The notes beneath the pieces were generated by a model. That model was not told the DNA's origin. It saw only the letters and a list, made by a program, of their open reading frames with translations, and did no database searches. Of a stretch of DNA of 64,000 nucleotides, positions 46,001-58,275 are shown piece after piece. This stretch comes from Warburgia ugandensis (Eukaryota > Streptophyta > Magnoliopsida > Canellales > Canellaceae): positions 8,032,001-8,096,000 of the forward strand of contig CP141135.1 in assembly GCA_035236585.1 (NCBI GenBank). Reading direction: 5' to 3'. Numbering within the stretch: the first letter of the stretch is position 1; each line of letters begins with the position of its first letter. The translations under genes were made by a program, and so were the position numbers.

Positions 46001-49000
46001 TGTAATATCCTTAATTTTTAAGATAAAAATAAGAAATTATTAAATAAATTAAAATAAAAATTTATGGATGAAATTATTTCCTGAAAACATAATAATTAGA
46101 AAGTGCTCGTCGATACGAATCCAACGCCACCAAGAACGCGAGAAACGGAGCTCAAACGAGGGAGTTATGAGCCGTCAAAGTTGTAAGGGCAAAATGGTCT
46201 TGTGACGTAAACGTGTAACACAGGGCCCAAATTGATACAGGCACCCCCGTCTTCCACACGTCTCTACCAGTGCCGGAAAAATCGCCGGAGAGACGTGGAA
46301 AGAGGCGTGAATGGAAGAGGTTCTCTTCCCCTGGGACTCTGTGCCTATATCTACCCTCCCCAGTTGCCAAAACGCTCCACTTTGAGCGTTTTCTCTGAGT
46401 ATTTACGCAAAACCCTAGCCTGTAAAAACTTGAATTTTCCGGCGAGTGGAGCCCCGGCAACACGAGCAACTCCGGCCAGGTGCAAGGTAAGCCTCAAAAC
46501 CTATGTTTTTATGTATTTATTAATTAGAAAATTAATTAGAAAACCATTTAAAAATTAGGAAAAAATTGGATTTTTGGGGTTTTGTGCACGCTACTGTTGG
46601 AGCGTGATTTCATAGACCAAACGTTGTCTGTTTGGAAATCGCACCGTCCAAATAGTGCACAAGACACCCAAGAGCAAACCCTTTAAATTTGGGAGTGATC
46701 CAACGGTGGAATTGCCCAGAAAACTCAAAAACCAGTACCTAGGAAAGTTTTTAGGAACTTGGAAAAAATCATTTAAAAACCATGGTTTTTGAGAAAATTA
46801 GTGCAAAAGGAGGGCATAAATGGATTCTAGAGAGAATTCTGAAGAAAATGGCGCAAAAATCGCGCAAAACGGAGCTCAGAGTCTCGCCGGAGGCGACCGG
46901 AATCCGGTCGTCTTCTCCGGCGTCGTCAACGGCGTCGGCGCCCTGTGCTGACGCCAAGACGCACACCCTGACGCCCGAGGGACGACGTCACATGACGTCG
47001 TCGCCGCACGCGTGCGCGGCGCCGCGCGCGTGCGGAACGCGCGTGGTTGGCTGCCGCGGTGGGACCGGGACGCGGCGCGTCCTGGCGACCGTGACGCACG
47101 CGCGCGTGCGTCACGGTGCCGAAGACGCGCAGCGCGCGTTCCGTGCGGCGTCTGCGACGCCGTGCGTCTTCGTGCGCCCGTATACGTCGGTGTAAACCGG
47201 CGGGAAAGGGTGCCGCCGGTTTAAACCACCTTATGGTGGTCCGGCAGGCCCCCTTTTTGCGTAGTTTTCACTAAAACTTGATTTTTGGGAGCTAGAGAGG
47301 TCCAAATCACGATCCGAAAGAGGCGTTGTGACCGTATTGACGACGCGAACCTAGTTTTAACTTAAAAACTTAGAAATGACCACTTTTTATTTAGAAAAAT
47401 TTTAAAATAGTGATGTGACATGTACAGGTGCACTTGAATATACCAATTAAAGGGAGTTATTAGCAAGCTAGTGATCTCACACTGAGGTAGGTGACGACAA
47501 CTAATGTTTTGCCTTGATTTTAAACCATGTTTTAAACATAGCATCATGTGTGATTGTGTTTTAAAGTGCGATTTTTATTTACCATGGATTTCATGCGACA
47601 CTGCGTACAGGATGGTTATTCCAAATTGAATTCTTTTACTGAATAAACTTATTTAAACTGCTTTTACAAGCATGATGTTAATTAGTTATGCTTAATTAGA
47701 GATTTATTTCTTATTATATATATAGAAAATGCATGGATTTACATAGAAATGAGAATAGAGGCTTATTAGCTGGTCCTTTGATAGGCTAACCCCAGGATGA
47801 GGGGCATGTCTTGGGGATTGCAAGCTATAAGTGCTCTTGAGTTTTAGCATATACATATGATTTCCGTGTTTTATATTTGATGACGGGTGCTCTCGCCCGG
47901 TGGGCGTCATGCTAGGAGGGATAGGGCCGGCCACCCACCTTCCGAGATTATGATGTGATGAGTTTGTGATATGATAGACACACCGCCCATAGATGGCATT
48001 CGGTAGGGGTTTGGTAACATGGATAGTCCACACTACCTGGCCCGAGCCTTTCCATGGGGACAGACGCTAAGTCTCCCGTTATGGTGTCGACGGGAGCGGC
48101 GGTGGTTGATACCCATGGAGGGTTGCCACCGCAAAGATGATGGCCCATATTCTTGTTATGTGTGCATGTATGATGAGCATGGTTATAGATGGTATGCACA
48201 GGTGTGACGACACTCAGAGGTTGACTATGTGTACTCCTGATCAGGGATGTTCGTGCGAGTGGTGGGACCCATTACCTTAGGGTGCCCTTATTCTTGTTGT
48301 ATGCTCCATTTATTGATTCATGTCATGTTTTAACTCAGTGAACTTCATGTTTTAGCATTTGGAATAAATTGGCATTTATTTGAACATGGCATTATGATAT
48401 CACTATTTCCATAAATGTTAGACTTTTCATCAATGTTGTTCATTATTTCTTGCATTTATTACATTAATTGTCTATGTACCTACACAAGCGATAGCTTGCT
48501 GAGGCATTGCTTTGTTTTGCAATGCCTTAGATCTCGAGCGCGATAACAGGAAAAGCAAGGCTGTTGAGAAGCCGTGAGAGCCGTCAAGACCATTTTTCTA
48601 TAGTATTAGACAGTGATGTGAGTCATTAAACAGGATTATCATTTGGATTTTTATTATGGACTGCATACCTTATATTTGGATGTGATTTAGATCTTTGGAT
48701 ATATATTGGACATTTATATGGGATGTTATGATGGATAGACCCTGGGCCATATTATTACTGTCTTTTGGATGTTTATTTGATTTAAAATAAAGGCGCCTAT
48801 TTATTTGACGTTGATTTATACGCGGATCATTTATTTATGTTTAAATTACGTATACGTCATTTTGAGAAAGGAAAAATTAACACCCGGAGTTTTAAGATAG
48901 GTTTAGTAAAATGTTAAATAAATCTTTTCTCATGGGATCCCAAATGTTCTTATTTAAATTGCCATTATAAAAAAAAAAAAAAAATTGTCTTAAAAATCCG

Positions 49001-49010
49001 GGGTGTTACA
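46001..49010 (+). repeat. 3' LTR of element B (3010 bp)
   Basis: Runs TGTAATATCC...GGGGTGTTACA, the reverse complement of the element A LTRs. Includes the CpG-dense block (about 46900-47215). Confidence 0.92.
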
Positions 49011-49015
49011 CTTGT

Positions 49016-51454
49016 GTAGGTACATAGACAATTAATGTAATAAATGCAGAAATAATGAACAGCATTGATGAAAAGTCTAACATTTATGGAAATAGTGATA
49101 TCATAATGCCATGTTCAAATAAATGCCAATTTATTCCATATGCTAAAACATGAAATTCACGGAGTTAAAACATGACATGAATAAATAAATGGAGCATACA
49201 ACAAGAATAAGGGCACCCTAAGGTAATGGGTCCCACCACATCGCATGAACATCCCTGATCAGGAGTACACATAGTCAACCTCTGAGTGTCGTCACACCCA
49301 GGCATACCATCTATAACCATGCTCATCATACATGCACACATAACAAGAATATGGGCCATCATGCCGCAAATGGCAACCCTCCATGGGTATCAACCACCGC
49401 CGCTCCCCGTCGACACCGTAACGGAGACTTAACGTCTGTCCCCATGGAAAGGCTCGACCGGTAGTGTGGACTATCCATGTTACCAAACCCCTACCGAATG
49501 CCATCTATGGGCGGTGTCTATCATATCACAAACTCATCACATCATAATCTCTAAGGTGGGTGGCCTACCTATCCCTCCTAAGATGACGCCCACCGGCGAG
49601 AGCACCCGTCATCAAATATAAAACACGGAAATCATATGTATATGCTAAAACTCAAGAGCACTTATAGCTTGAAATCCCCAAGACATGCCCCTCATCCTGG
49701 GGTTAGCCTATAAAAGGACCAAATTTACTAAGCCTCTATACTCATTTCCATGTAAATCCATGCATTTTCTATATATATAATAAGAAATAAATATCTAATT
49801 AAGCATAACTAATTAACATCATGCTTGTAAAAGCATTTTAAATAAGTTTATTCAGTAAAAGAATTCAATTTGGAATAATCATCCTGTACGCAATGTCGCA
49901 TGAAATCCATGGTAAATAAAAATCGCAATTTAAAACACAATCACACATGATGCTATGTTTAAACATGGTTTAAAATCAAGTCAAAACATTAGTTGTCGTC
50001 ACCTACCTCAGTGTGAGATCACTAGCTTGCTAATAACTCCCTTTAATTGGTATATTCAAGTGCACCTGTACATGTCACATCACTATTTTAAAATTTTTCT
50101 AAATAAAAAGTGGTCATTTCTAAGTTTTTAAGTTAAAACTAGGTCCGCGTCGTCAATACGGTCACAACACCTCTTTCGGATCGTGATTTCGACCTCTCTA
50201 GCTCCTAAAAATTAAGTTTTAGTGAAAACTACCCTCAAATGGGGCCTGCCGGACCACCATAAGGTGGTTTAAACCGGCGGCACCCTTTTCCGCCGGTTTA
50301 CACCGACGTACACGGGCGCACGAAGACGCACGGCGTCGCAGACGCCGCACGGGACGCGCGCGTGCGTCACGGTCGCCAGGACGCGCCGCGTCCCGGTCCC
50401 ACCGCGACAGCCAAACAACGCACGCTCCGCACGCGCACGCGTGCGGGGACGGCGTCATGTGACGTCGTCCTGGCTGCGTCTCTGAGTGCGTCTTGGCGCC
50501 GGCGCCAGGCGCCGACGCCGTTGACGACGCCGGAGAAGACGACCGGATTCCGGTCGCCTCCGGCGGAGCTACAGAGCTCCGTTTTGCATGATTTTTGCGC
50601 CATTTTCTTCAGAATTCTCTCTAGAATCCATTTATGCCCTCCTTTTGCACTAATTTTCTCAAAAACCATGGTTTTTAAATGATTTTTCCCAAGTTCCTAA
50701 AAACCTCCCTAGGTACTGGTTTTTGAGTTTTCTGGGCAATTCCACCGTTGGATCACTCCCAAATTTAAAGGGTATGCTCTTGGGTCTCTTGTGCACTAGT
50801 TGGACGGTGCGATTTTCAAACGGACAAGGTTTGATCCGTGAAATCACACTCCAACAGAAGCGTGCACAAAGTTCCTAAAAATCTGATTTTTTTCCAAAAT
50901 TTTTAAACGTTTTCCTAATTAATTTCCTAATTAATAAATACAGAAAAACATAGGTTTTGAGGCTTACCTTGCACCTGGCCGGAGTTGCTCGTGTTGCCGG
51001 GGCTCCACTCGCCGAAAAATTCAAGTTTTTACAGATCTAGGGTTTTACGTATCATTCATGGAAAACGCTCAAAGTGGAGCGTTTTGGCTCCTAGAGGAGC
51101 ATAGATATAGGGTTTTAGAGTCTTGGGGAAGAGAAACTCTTCCCCACACGTCTCTTCCCACGTCTCTCCGGCGATTTCGCCGGACTGGTAGAGACGTGTG
51201 TAGACAGGGGTGCCGTTATCAATTTGGACCCCTGTGTAACACGTTTCTGTCAAAAGACCATTTTGCCCTTACAACTTTGACGGCTCATAACTCCCTCGTT
51301 TGAGCTCCGTTTCTCGCGTTCTTGGTGGCGTTGGATTCGTATCGACGAGCACTTTCTAATTATTATGTTTTCAGGAAATAATTTCATCCATAAATTTTTA
51401 TTTTAATTTATTTAATAATTTTCTATTTTTATCTTTAAAATTAAGGATATTACA
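49016..51454 (-). repeat. 5' LTR of element A, distal part
   Basis: Continues exactly from the break at 41929 and runs to AGGATATTACA next to the target duplication GTTAA. The CpG-dense block is at about 50270-50570. Confidence 0.9.
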
Positions 51455-51477
51455 GTTAATGACTACTTCCAAGATTG

Positions 51478-51648
51478 AAGGGTTGTCTTGGCACAACGGT
51501 AGAGTTATTGTTGTGTAATTTTGAGTTCACGAGTTTAAGGTGTGGAAATAGCCTCTTGCAAAATGCAAGGTAAGGCTACTTACTATTAACTCTTGTGGTC
51601 CACTCTCTTCCTGAATCCTACACAGGAGCTTCGTGCACTAGAGCTGCC
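51478..51648 (+). mobile_element. Au-like SINE
   Basis: A near full-length plus-strand copy from GGTTGTCTTGGCACAACGG to CACTAGAGCTGCCCC. It starts only about 20 bp outside the chromovirus nest. Confidence 0.85.
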
Positions 51649-52560
51649 CCTACACCCGTCAAGCTCCTATTATGGTAAGATCTTTCAATCAAAACATATT
51701 TATTCTGAATTCTGGCTTTATATCTCTTAATATAGAAACACATTTCCATGATCTCAATTTTATATAGGTAATTAGGCTCATTAGATTACCTGCAAATCCC
51801 TACTTTAGCGTTTTTGAAATGTTAGATCATGTGGTCATTAATCGTCCACTCGAGAGTCGTCATCAGAGCAGATTAGGGATACTTAATTGAAAGACACTGC
51901 TTGTAGTCCTTCAACTTGAGCCCATTTTCCATGGAGTCAGGCTTACTTGACCGAGTTGACATTGATTACGGGAATGTTACACTACTGTGGTCCCGCCTGA
52001 TCATGAATATCCAAGATCACTACGCTCACAGCGTACAGAATTATGTGGCACGGGGATAATAATCCTTGGACTAAATTATCCGTAGATAGTGATTTCTTCA
52101 AGTGACAATTAGCACTTTCTTCAAGTGAATTCCTCTTTAGTGCCCGGTCTTGCTTTAGCGTGCAACTGCAGTAAAATAAAATAAAGGCTTTAAATAAGGT
52201 AGCCCACTCTTTTGACTCCTTTTCAAGAATACCTATTGTTCTTTTGACCTTGTTTGATGTGAGTGCATTGCTTGAAGGAGATGGAACATCTTATCTAGCT
52301 GTCCAACTTTTCTCCTAAAATATATTTGATTGCTGTTTCAAGTTGCCTCTTTTCCATTTACCTAGGGTTGGCTTTGGCATGGGTTTGTTTTGGTTGGTTC
52401 CTCTTGACGCCCCATCAATGTGAAGTTTTAACTCACCAGTCCATCTGCCATAGAGGTATTTTCTTTTTTATCTGTACACAGGGCCTCCTTGTAAGTTAGA
52501 CTTCTACTAAAAGCTTTTGAATAAACTCAACTCTATTATTCAACAATTGAACTTTAGATA
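51649..52560. other. Unassigned intergenic DNA
   Basis: No gene or known repeat seen. Confidence 0.5.
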
Positions 52561-52862
52561 CTTCTTCAGTAGGTGTATTATTCTACATTTTTTTAAAAGG
52601 ATATTCATTCATTTCTTTCCTCCCTGTACCAATGCCTTAGACCCCACCTCCCTTGCAGTTTCAAGTAGTCCCTTTTCCCTTTGGCCAAGAATGATTAGAT
52701 GTGCAAGAGTTTGCCTTCTTCGGTAGGTGTATTATTCTACATTTTAAAAAAATAAAATTCATTCATTTCTTTCCTCCCTGCACCAGTGCCTCAGACCCCA
52801 CCTCCTCTCTTGCAATTTCAAGTAGTCTCTTTTCCCTTTGGCCAAGAATGATTAGATGTGGT
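52561..52862. repeat. 153-bp tandem duplication
   Basis: Two adjacent units share TAGGTGTATTATTCTACATT, TTCATTTCTTTCCTCCCTG and CCTTTGGCCAAGAATGATTAG in the same order, offset by 153 bp, with moderate divergence. The two similar short ORFs here come from the duplication and show no domain. Confidence 0.9.
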
Positions 52863-52928
52863 TACATACTAACATCCAAAGTTTTAGGCCATAGATTAAT
52901 GGTTGAATGATTATATATCCACAATTGA

Positions 52929-53110
52929 AGGGAAGCTTTGGCGCAAAGGTAAAAGTTGTCGTCATGTGACCTTAAGGTCACGGGTTCAAGGCGTAGAATC
53001 AGCCTCTTGCAAAATGCAAGGTAAGGCTGCCTACTTTAGGCCCTTATGGTCCGCCCCTTCCCAGAACCCCGCATAGGCGGGAGCTTCGTGCACCGGCGCT
53101 GTCCTTTTTA
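52929..53110 (+). mobile_element. Au-like SINE, best-preserved copy
   Basis: Plus-strand full-length copy: GGAAGCTTTGGCGCAAAGG (A-box side), GTGACCTTAAGGTCACGGG and GGGTTCAAGGC (B-box side), AACCCCGCATAGGCGGGAGC, then CGTGCACCGGCGCTGTCC. Flanks AATTGAAG and AATTAAAG may be the target duplication. Confidence 0.9.
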
Positions 53111-53627
53111 ATTAAAGGGTGCCGATATATAAGGCTAAGACTGTCAATGGATTACCCAATTCTAGGACTTTTATCCCCGTGCCAACACAATCCCATTGTT
53201 CGCGCCACAAGATAATTGTCATTTCCCCTTTCTTTCTTCATAGTAGGAGCCCTTCCAGTTGACGAATGTGTACGGGTGAAATATCAGCAAAGCTTTCAAT
53301 ACATTATACACTCCTTACTTTCACATGTACAACTCTAAACAAGAAACCCGGGAAAACATTCCCTTGATGTCGAAGGAAAATCTGCAGTGACACCTGATCA
53401 TCTCCAAGGTAGCAACAGGATTTGTTTCGTCAAAACTTGTTTCCCACCGAATTTTCTTGGAAATAAGTTTACATGATTTAGATTCATAACTAAGCTGAGC
53501 AGCTTGCTGATAAATCCAGTTTCTAAGTTTTAAATGAGTTGCACTTCTTGTGGAAGTTCAATCGTCCTGCAGAACTTAAAGGACGGTGTGATCTTTCTTA
53601 ATACCAAACTTTATGATTAACTTGTAC
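53111..53627. other. Unassigned intergenic DNA
   Basis: Nothing recognised. Confidence 0.4.
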
Positions 53628-53962
53628 TACATGGAGGTGAGTGGCAGGTCAAGAAAAGATCGAATTAGGAATAAAAACATTAGAGAAAGCTTGGGGGTAG
53701 CACTAACAGGTAACGAGATCAGAGAGATTGGACTTACATGATTTGGACATGTTCAACAAAGACAAAAAATGGCATCAGTTAGAAGGAGTGAAACAATGCA
53801 AGTAAAAGGTTCTAAAAGGGCAAAGGAAAAGCAAAAAAGAAAGTGGATAGAAGTGGTGAGAACAGATTTTAGAACTTTAAAACTAAATGAAGCCATGGTA
53901 TTTAATAGAGGAAAATGGAGGAACAAGATTCATGTAGCCGACCCCTCATCTATCACATGAAT
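53628..53962 (+). pseudogene. RTE-type LINE C-terminal remnant
   Basis: Plus-strand frame reads RSRKDRIRNKNIRESLGVAL, a stop, FGHVQQR, then GSKRAKEKQKRKWIEVVRTD and ending WRNKIHVADPSSIT, the characteristic C-terminus of plant RTE LINE polyproteins. One internal stop (TGA, where relatives have Trp). Confidence 0.85.
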
Positions 53963-54884
53963 GTCATGCCTTCATCAGACACCGCAACTTCATTCAATTT
54001 TTATCCATTTCAACTTGCAGGTTGTAGTCTCTTTCACCATTACTAGTGACAATGACACTTGCACATACAAGTAATAAAAAAAGAAGAGGTAGGAAGAAGG
54101 AGAGGAATTTGGGAAATGGAGAGCAAAAATAAGTAGAGACATAACTAGTCGGTGGTTTACGGAAAAATTATGGGCAAGAAAGGTGCTTATACATGAAAAA
54201 ACTTGGGCTTATTCTTTAATCAAGCACTTCTATATATGTTGTATATACAGAGTAGAGTAGGATCATCTTTAAATAGTCACTCGTCAACATTCAAGCGCAT
54301 AAGACGGCTCAAATTTTTCTCAAACAGAGTTTGTTTGAACTCACAAACTGTTGGTTGTGGGGCCAGGGAAGGGACCGATTATCTACTTACCCACGAAAGA
54401 GAAACTAAGAGAGAAAAAATGTGCAGTTAGAAAGGTTACTATTATCTCAGATTCAAAGAGGGGAAGGGCTATTTCGCCTATTTTAACGGGTACTTAACTA
54501 ACTTGACTAAGTGTCAAGCAGACAGCTCACATTCTACCTTCTAGCTAGTCTTAGATAAACTAATTATATCCATATGAAAATTTTTCTCTTCGGTAGGCAA
54601 ATGTCAACGTTGCATGTAGAAGGCGAAAACCACACGTTCAGCTATAACATCTACCGAGCCAACTTAATTTGATCGTAAATCGGCAAGATGATGAATTCCT
54701 TAATGAAAAGATATAGAAATTTGGCTGGAGCACGTATGCAGTTGCACCAAAGCCTTTTGGCATAATGGTACAGAGAGTCGTCTCTCAACTGGATGACTAG
54801 GGTTTGAAGGTTGCATGGGTGTGTTTTTACCTCTAAAAAAAAAAAAAAAAAGTTGCAAGGTATTTCACTTGGCAACCACTAGGT
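53963..54884. other. Unassigned intergenic DNA
   Basis: Contains an A tract at about 54834-54851 preceded by a faintly tRNA-like stretch (GGCATAATGGTACAGAG, near 54757), possibly a different SINE family; ends could not be fixed. Confidence 0.4.
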
Positions 54885-54994
54885 TATGGGTTGAAAGGTA
54901 CCTTGTATAGATTGAACCAGACACGCCCCTTCACCAAATCCCGTACATGCGGGAGCTTCATGTACCTTATATAGATTGAACCAGACACGCCCTT
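54885..54994 (+). repeat. 64-bp duplication containing an Au-SINE 3' fragment
   Basis: TATAGATTGAACCAGACACG occurs at about 54905 and 54969. Between the copies lies CCCGTACATGCGGGAGCTTC, which is the SINE 3' region. Confidence 0.75.
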
Positions 54995-55255
54995 CAAGTT
55001 CTCATTCGTTAGGTTTGGGGTCTTCAAATTTCTCTTACTTTCTCCTAGTGTCTGCTGAGTGAGTGTTCAATTGATTTCATAGCGGGGTTTTTGTCTGTCG
55101 ACCTTGTCGAGCCACCGTTTGATTGAAATGACTCAGCTGAACTCACTGTCAAGTCTAGTAGAGTTTCCTAACTATCGTAGCATGTGCATTTCCATAGAAT
55201 AAAACTATTTTTTCTCCTCTACATAAATTTCTTACTAATGGAACAATCTTAACAT

Positions 55256-56073
55256 TATCATCATCATCATCATCATCAAGACCTTATACCAATTAGGGGT
55301 CGGTCACATGAATCTTATTCCTCCATTCCACTCTATTAAATATCATGGTTTCATTTAGTCCCAAAGTTTTTAAATCTTTCCTCACCACTTCTATCCACAT
55401 TCTTTTGGGCCTTCCCCTTGCCCTTTTAGAGCCTTCTACTTGTATTGCCTCACTCCTTCAAACCGGTGCCGTTGTTGGTCTCCTTTGGACATGTCCAAAC
55501 CATCTAAGTCTAATCTCCCTCATCTTATTACCTATTAGTGCTACCGCTAAATTTCTTCTAATATTTTCATTTCTAATTCTGTCATTTCTTGTCTTACCAC
55601 TCATCCATCTCAATATCCTCATTTCTGCAATGCTCATTTTATGAGTATCATGTTCCTTGACTGGCTAACACTCTAATCCATAGAGCATGGCCGGCCTTAT
55701 AGCTATCCTATAGAATTTTTCTTTTAGTTTGAGTGGCACCCACCGATCACATAAAACTCCAAATGCATATCTCCATTTGTTCCAACCCGCTTGAATTCTC
55801 TGGGTAACTTCCTTCTTAACGCGTGTACCGAAAGAGGTCTTTCACAGGGACTTCTTGATTATCAATCTTGACTGGTGTTCCACTCCTACTCTCCTTGCTA
55901 AAATTACATTCCATATATTCTGTCTTAGTTCGACTAATTTTAAATCGTTCAGATTCTAATGCTTCTCTCAATAACTCTAGCTTTATGTTTACACCTTCCA
56001 GTGTCTCATCAAGTAATATTATATCATTTGCAAACAACATGTACCAAGGAATCTCTCGTGCAAATGTTAACAT
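55256..56073 (-). pseudogene. RTE-type LINE reverse transcriptase 3' part
   Basis: On the minus strand the frame opens IPWYMLFANDIILLDETLEG; the catalytic FADD is altered to FAND. It continues ISRTKTEYMECNFS, then after frame changes [26 protein letters not shown] and WRNKIHVTDP. It ends in an (ATC)n tail (55256-55276), the simple-repeat terminus of RTE elements. Relatives are at 1274, 6128 and 53628. Confidence 0.9.
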
Positions 56074-56807
56074 AAACTCAAGAAATGAATTTGATATTAT
56101 TCCGGGAAATGATCCCCATGTACTCCCTTGTTTAATGCTGGCAGACTCTACACTTCTCGTTGGATGTTATAATTCCATCCAAACTGTCAGCGGTATTCAC
56201 AAAATTTATAATAGAGAGCTGTCAATATCAGACAACGAAGTTCAGACACCAGCTCCTAATCAAGAGGGAATCATTCCTTGTTTGACTTCATTCAAACCTA
56301 ACGGATTCGATTGCTCTACAAACTCATAAACCTGTATGCATCAACATGGTGGCTTTGGCTCTAAATCCAAGGAGATACCCAGGTTTTGGTGAACCAAATG
56401 CTTGGTCTGCTTGATACGCCTCATATGTCATGATTAGTCAATATTTTTGTAAGGTTGTTTTTTTAACATTTTAAGCAATCCCCGCTGCTTCTTAGCACAA
56501 ATAATGACTACGAAAGTCCAACACAAGATTTCTACACGATGCACTATTTAAGGTGGAGCCCGGAAAACGAACTGTCGGAGCACCAAAAGGGTTATGGCTC
56601 TAACTTACGAGCATCCTAAGAAAGTTCGCCCAAAAACTTGTCAAATGAACTTGCAAAGAAGTCCATAAAACGTTTGGTTAGAATCGGAAAGCGATTAGGA
56701 AAGAACATGCATGATCGGGATGTTAACTTATGATAATATTTAACTAATTATTCGTGAAATCCGTATTATAATTAGGTGAATTTTGAATGAATTTGAAAAA
56801 TGCAATG
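56074..56807. other. Unassigned intergenic DNA
   Basis: An open frame on the plus strand runs through 55868-56329, but its first half is antisense to the LINE and its second half has no known domain. Confidence 0.45.
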
Positions 56808-56862
56808 GGCTCCTCGTGGTCCGCCCCTTCTCTCGACCCTTTATACACAGGAGCTTTGTGTA
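56808..56862 (+). mobile_element. Au-like SINE 3' fragment
   Basis: CTCCTCGTGGTCCGCCCCTT and CACAGGAGCTTTGTG are the SINE 3' landmarks; the rest is absent. Confidence 0.65.
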
Positions 56863-57065
56863 AGCTTTGATAACTGGACTGACTTGAACCAGTAAGATCT
56901 TCTTAAACTTAAAGAAGTTCACCTGCCTTGATAGAAGGACCTCGCTTTATCTATAGCCTTCTTTCTCCGGACTTTTAAAGCAAGACATGAAAGGTCTACC
57001 TCGGTAGAGGTTTTAAGTCATAACTGGTCGACTGCAACTGAGTATTGTTTGCTGTTTGACGGGCA

Positions 57066-57190
57066 GTCTTGGCGCAATGGTAGAGTTGTCATTGTGTGAC
57101 CTTGAGGTCACGGGTTCAAGACATGAAAATAACTTCTTGCAAAATACAAGGTAAAGCTGCGCACTATTGACCCTAATAATCTGCACCTTT
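57066..57190 (+). mobile_element. Au-like SINE, 3'-truncated
   Basis: The tRNA-like half is well preserved (CAGTCTTGGCGCAATGGTAG and GTGACCTTGAGGTCACGGG), with the 3' end missing after about 57190. Confidence 0.85.
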
Positions 57191-57496
57191 TAAGGTTTAA
57201 ATTGGCACAACAAAAGGCAGGATTTTTGAGTTGTTTGGATAAATATATTTTTTAAGTAAAATTACAAGCTCCAAGGAGGTATTATGTTTACCGTTAATAT
57301 TCAGAGAATCATGATTCAATGATTCACGGTGGACCAAGATTGATCACATCCCCATGGCTAACAACTACAAGATGTTGACAATCACCTTTCAAACAAAAAA
57401 ATGGTTAAAATGCGTGCGGCACATCGGATGTCAATGACCAAAAGGCCTTAGTTTGCTACCTAAGTGTTTTTGCATTCTTTTCATTATTTGAATAAT

Positions 57497-57660
57497 AGAA
57501 GGAGAGTTTGGCAAAATGGTAAAAGTTGTTATCACGTGACCTTGAAGTTACGGATTCAAGGTATGAAATCAGCTTCTTAAAAAAATGCAAGATAAAACTG
57601 TCTACTTTAAGCTATTATGGCCCCTTCCCCGAACCCAGCACCGACTGCCTTTTTTATGCG
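57497..57660 (+). mobile_element. Au-like SINE with 13-bp target duplication
   Basis: Plus-strand copy flanked by TTATTTGAATAAT (57484-57496) and TTACTTGAAGAAT (57661-57673), 11 of 13 identical. A short deletion has removed part of the AACCC...GTGCACC region. Confidence 0.85.
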
Positions 57661-57673
57661 TTACTTGAAGAAT

Positions 57674-58270
57674 GTCAAGCTTGCAAAGCTACCCATAAAA
57701 GAGGGAGTCTAAAATGGTAGATATCCAACAAACCCTCCACTTCATGTGCACGCGTTATAGCAACTCATTTTTCCGCAACATTCGCTACTTTGCATGTGAG
57801 GAGTCGGTGAGCTACCATTTCCTTATTGCTTCTCCATCTACGCAGGCCACATAAAGCTTCCTGCATGAACGTGGCTGCACTTCAAGCTTGTTTCTAATTT
57901 ACATTGTCCAAGAAAATTATTTAAACTGGGTTTCCATTGAAAACTCCTTCAATTAGTGAGCTTGAATCTCGATCACTGACATTAGACTTTGTTTAAATAA
58001 AAACCAAAATGCCCCTTAACCTTAATGATCATCATCGTTAATACTCAGCAATGATAATGCATGGCAGCATCTGTAAGTGCTAACAGGGCCGTTGATCTAG
58101 CAGATCGGTCTCTTACTAAACGGATACCTCATTCACAAGAAAATTCCTACAAAAATTAAGGAGAAAGTATATGCTGTCCGCGCACGTAAATGTATAAGTC
58201 TTTGCAGGCAAAAGCAAAAAGCATACTTGGGGCCTGGCACTAACTGATCCACAGTCATTCTAGTTAGGTA
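57674..58270. other. Unassigned intergenic DNA
   Basis: No gene or known repeat before the copia target site GGCCA (58271-58275). Confidence 0.5.
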
Positions 58271-58275
58271 GGCCA

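Larger units (their letters stand above)
41930..49010 (+). mobile_element. Element B: chromovirus copy with chimeric 5' end, nested in the LTR of A
   Basis: The 7081-bp insert is flanked by CTTGT (41925-41929 and 49011-49015). The 3' end is normal: pol, purine tract, complete LTR. The 5' end is not its own LTR: 41930-42163 is unrelated sequence starting TGTGAAGCC, 42164-43340 is an LTR fragment in inverse orientation, and pol starts abruptly within reverse transcriptase at 43341. Gag, protease, primer site and a proper 5' LTR are absent. Confidence 0.8.
33779..51454 (-). mobile_element. Element A: Del/Tekay-type chromovirus (Ty3/gypsy), with element B nested inside
   Basis: Bounded by perfect GTTAA duplications (33774-33778 and 51455-51459). 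On the minus strand the order is 5' LTR (51454 down to 41406, interrupted by element B at 41930-49010), primer site, gag, protease, reverse transcriptase, RNase H, integrase with chromodomain, purine tract, and 3' LTR (36738 down to 33779). The pre-LTR phrase AATTTCGAGGACGAAATTTT and the integrase chromodomain are hallmarks of Del/Tekay chromoviruses; ~3-kb LTRs fit that group. All coding parts carry indels or stops. Confidence 0.9.

Noticed and set aside
33779-51454. Endogenous pararetrovirus
   Set aside because: Long LTRs, target duplications, a primer site and an integrase with chromodomain identify Ty3/gypsy retrotransposons.
52929-53000. Functional tRNA genes
   Set aside because: The A-box and B-box-like parts belong to SINEs; no cloverleaf with an anticodon arm and acceptor stem is evident.
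55868-56329. Plus-strand 153-residue protein gene
   Set aside because: Its first half is exactly antisense to the RTE reverse transcriptase fragment, and the second half has no recognisable domain.
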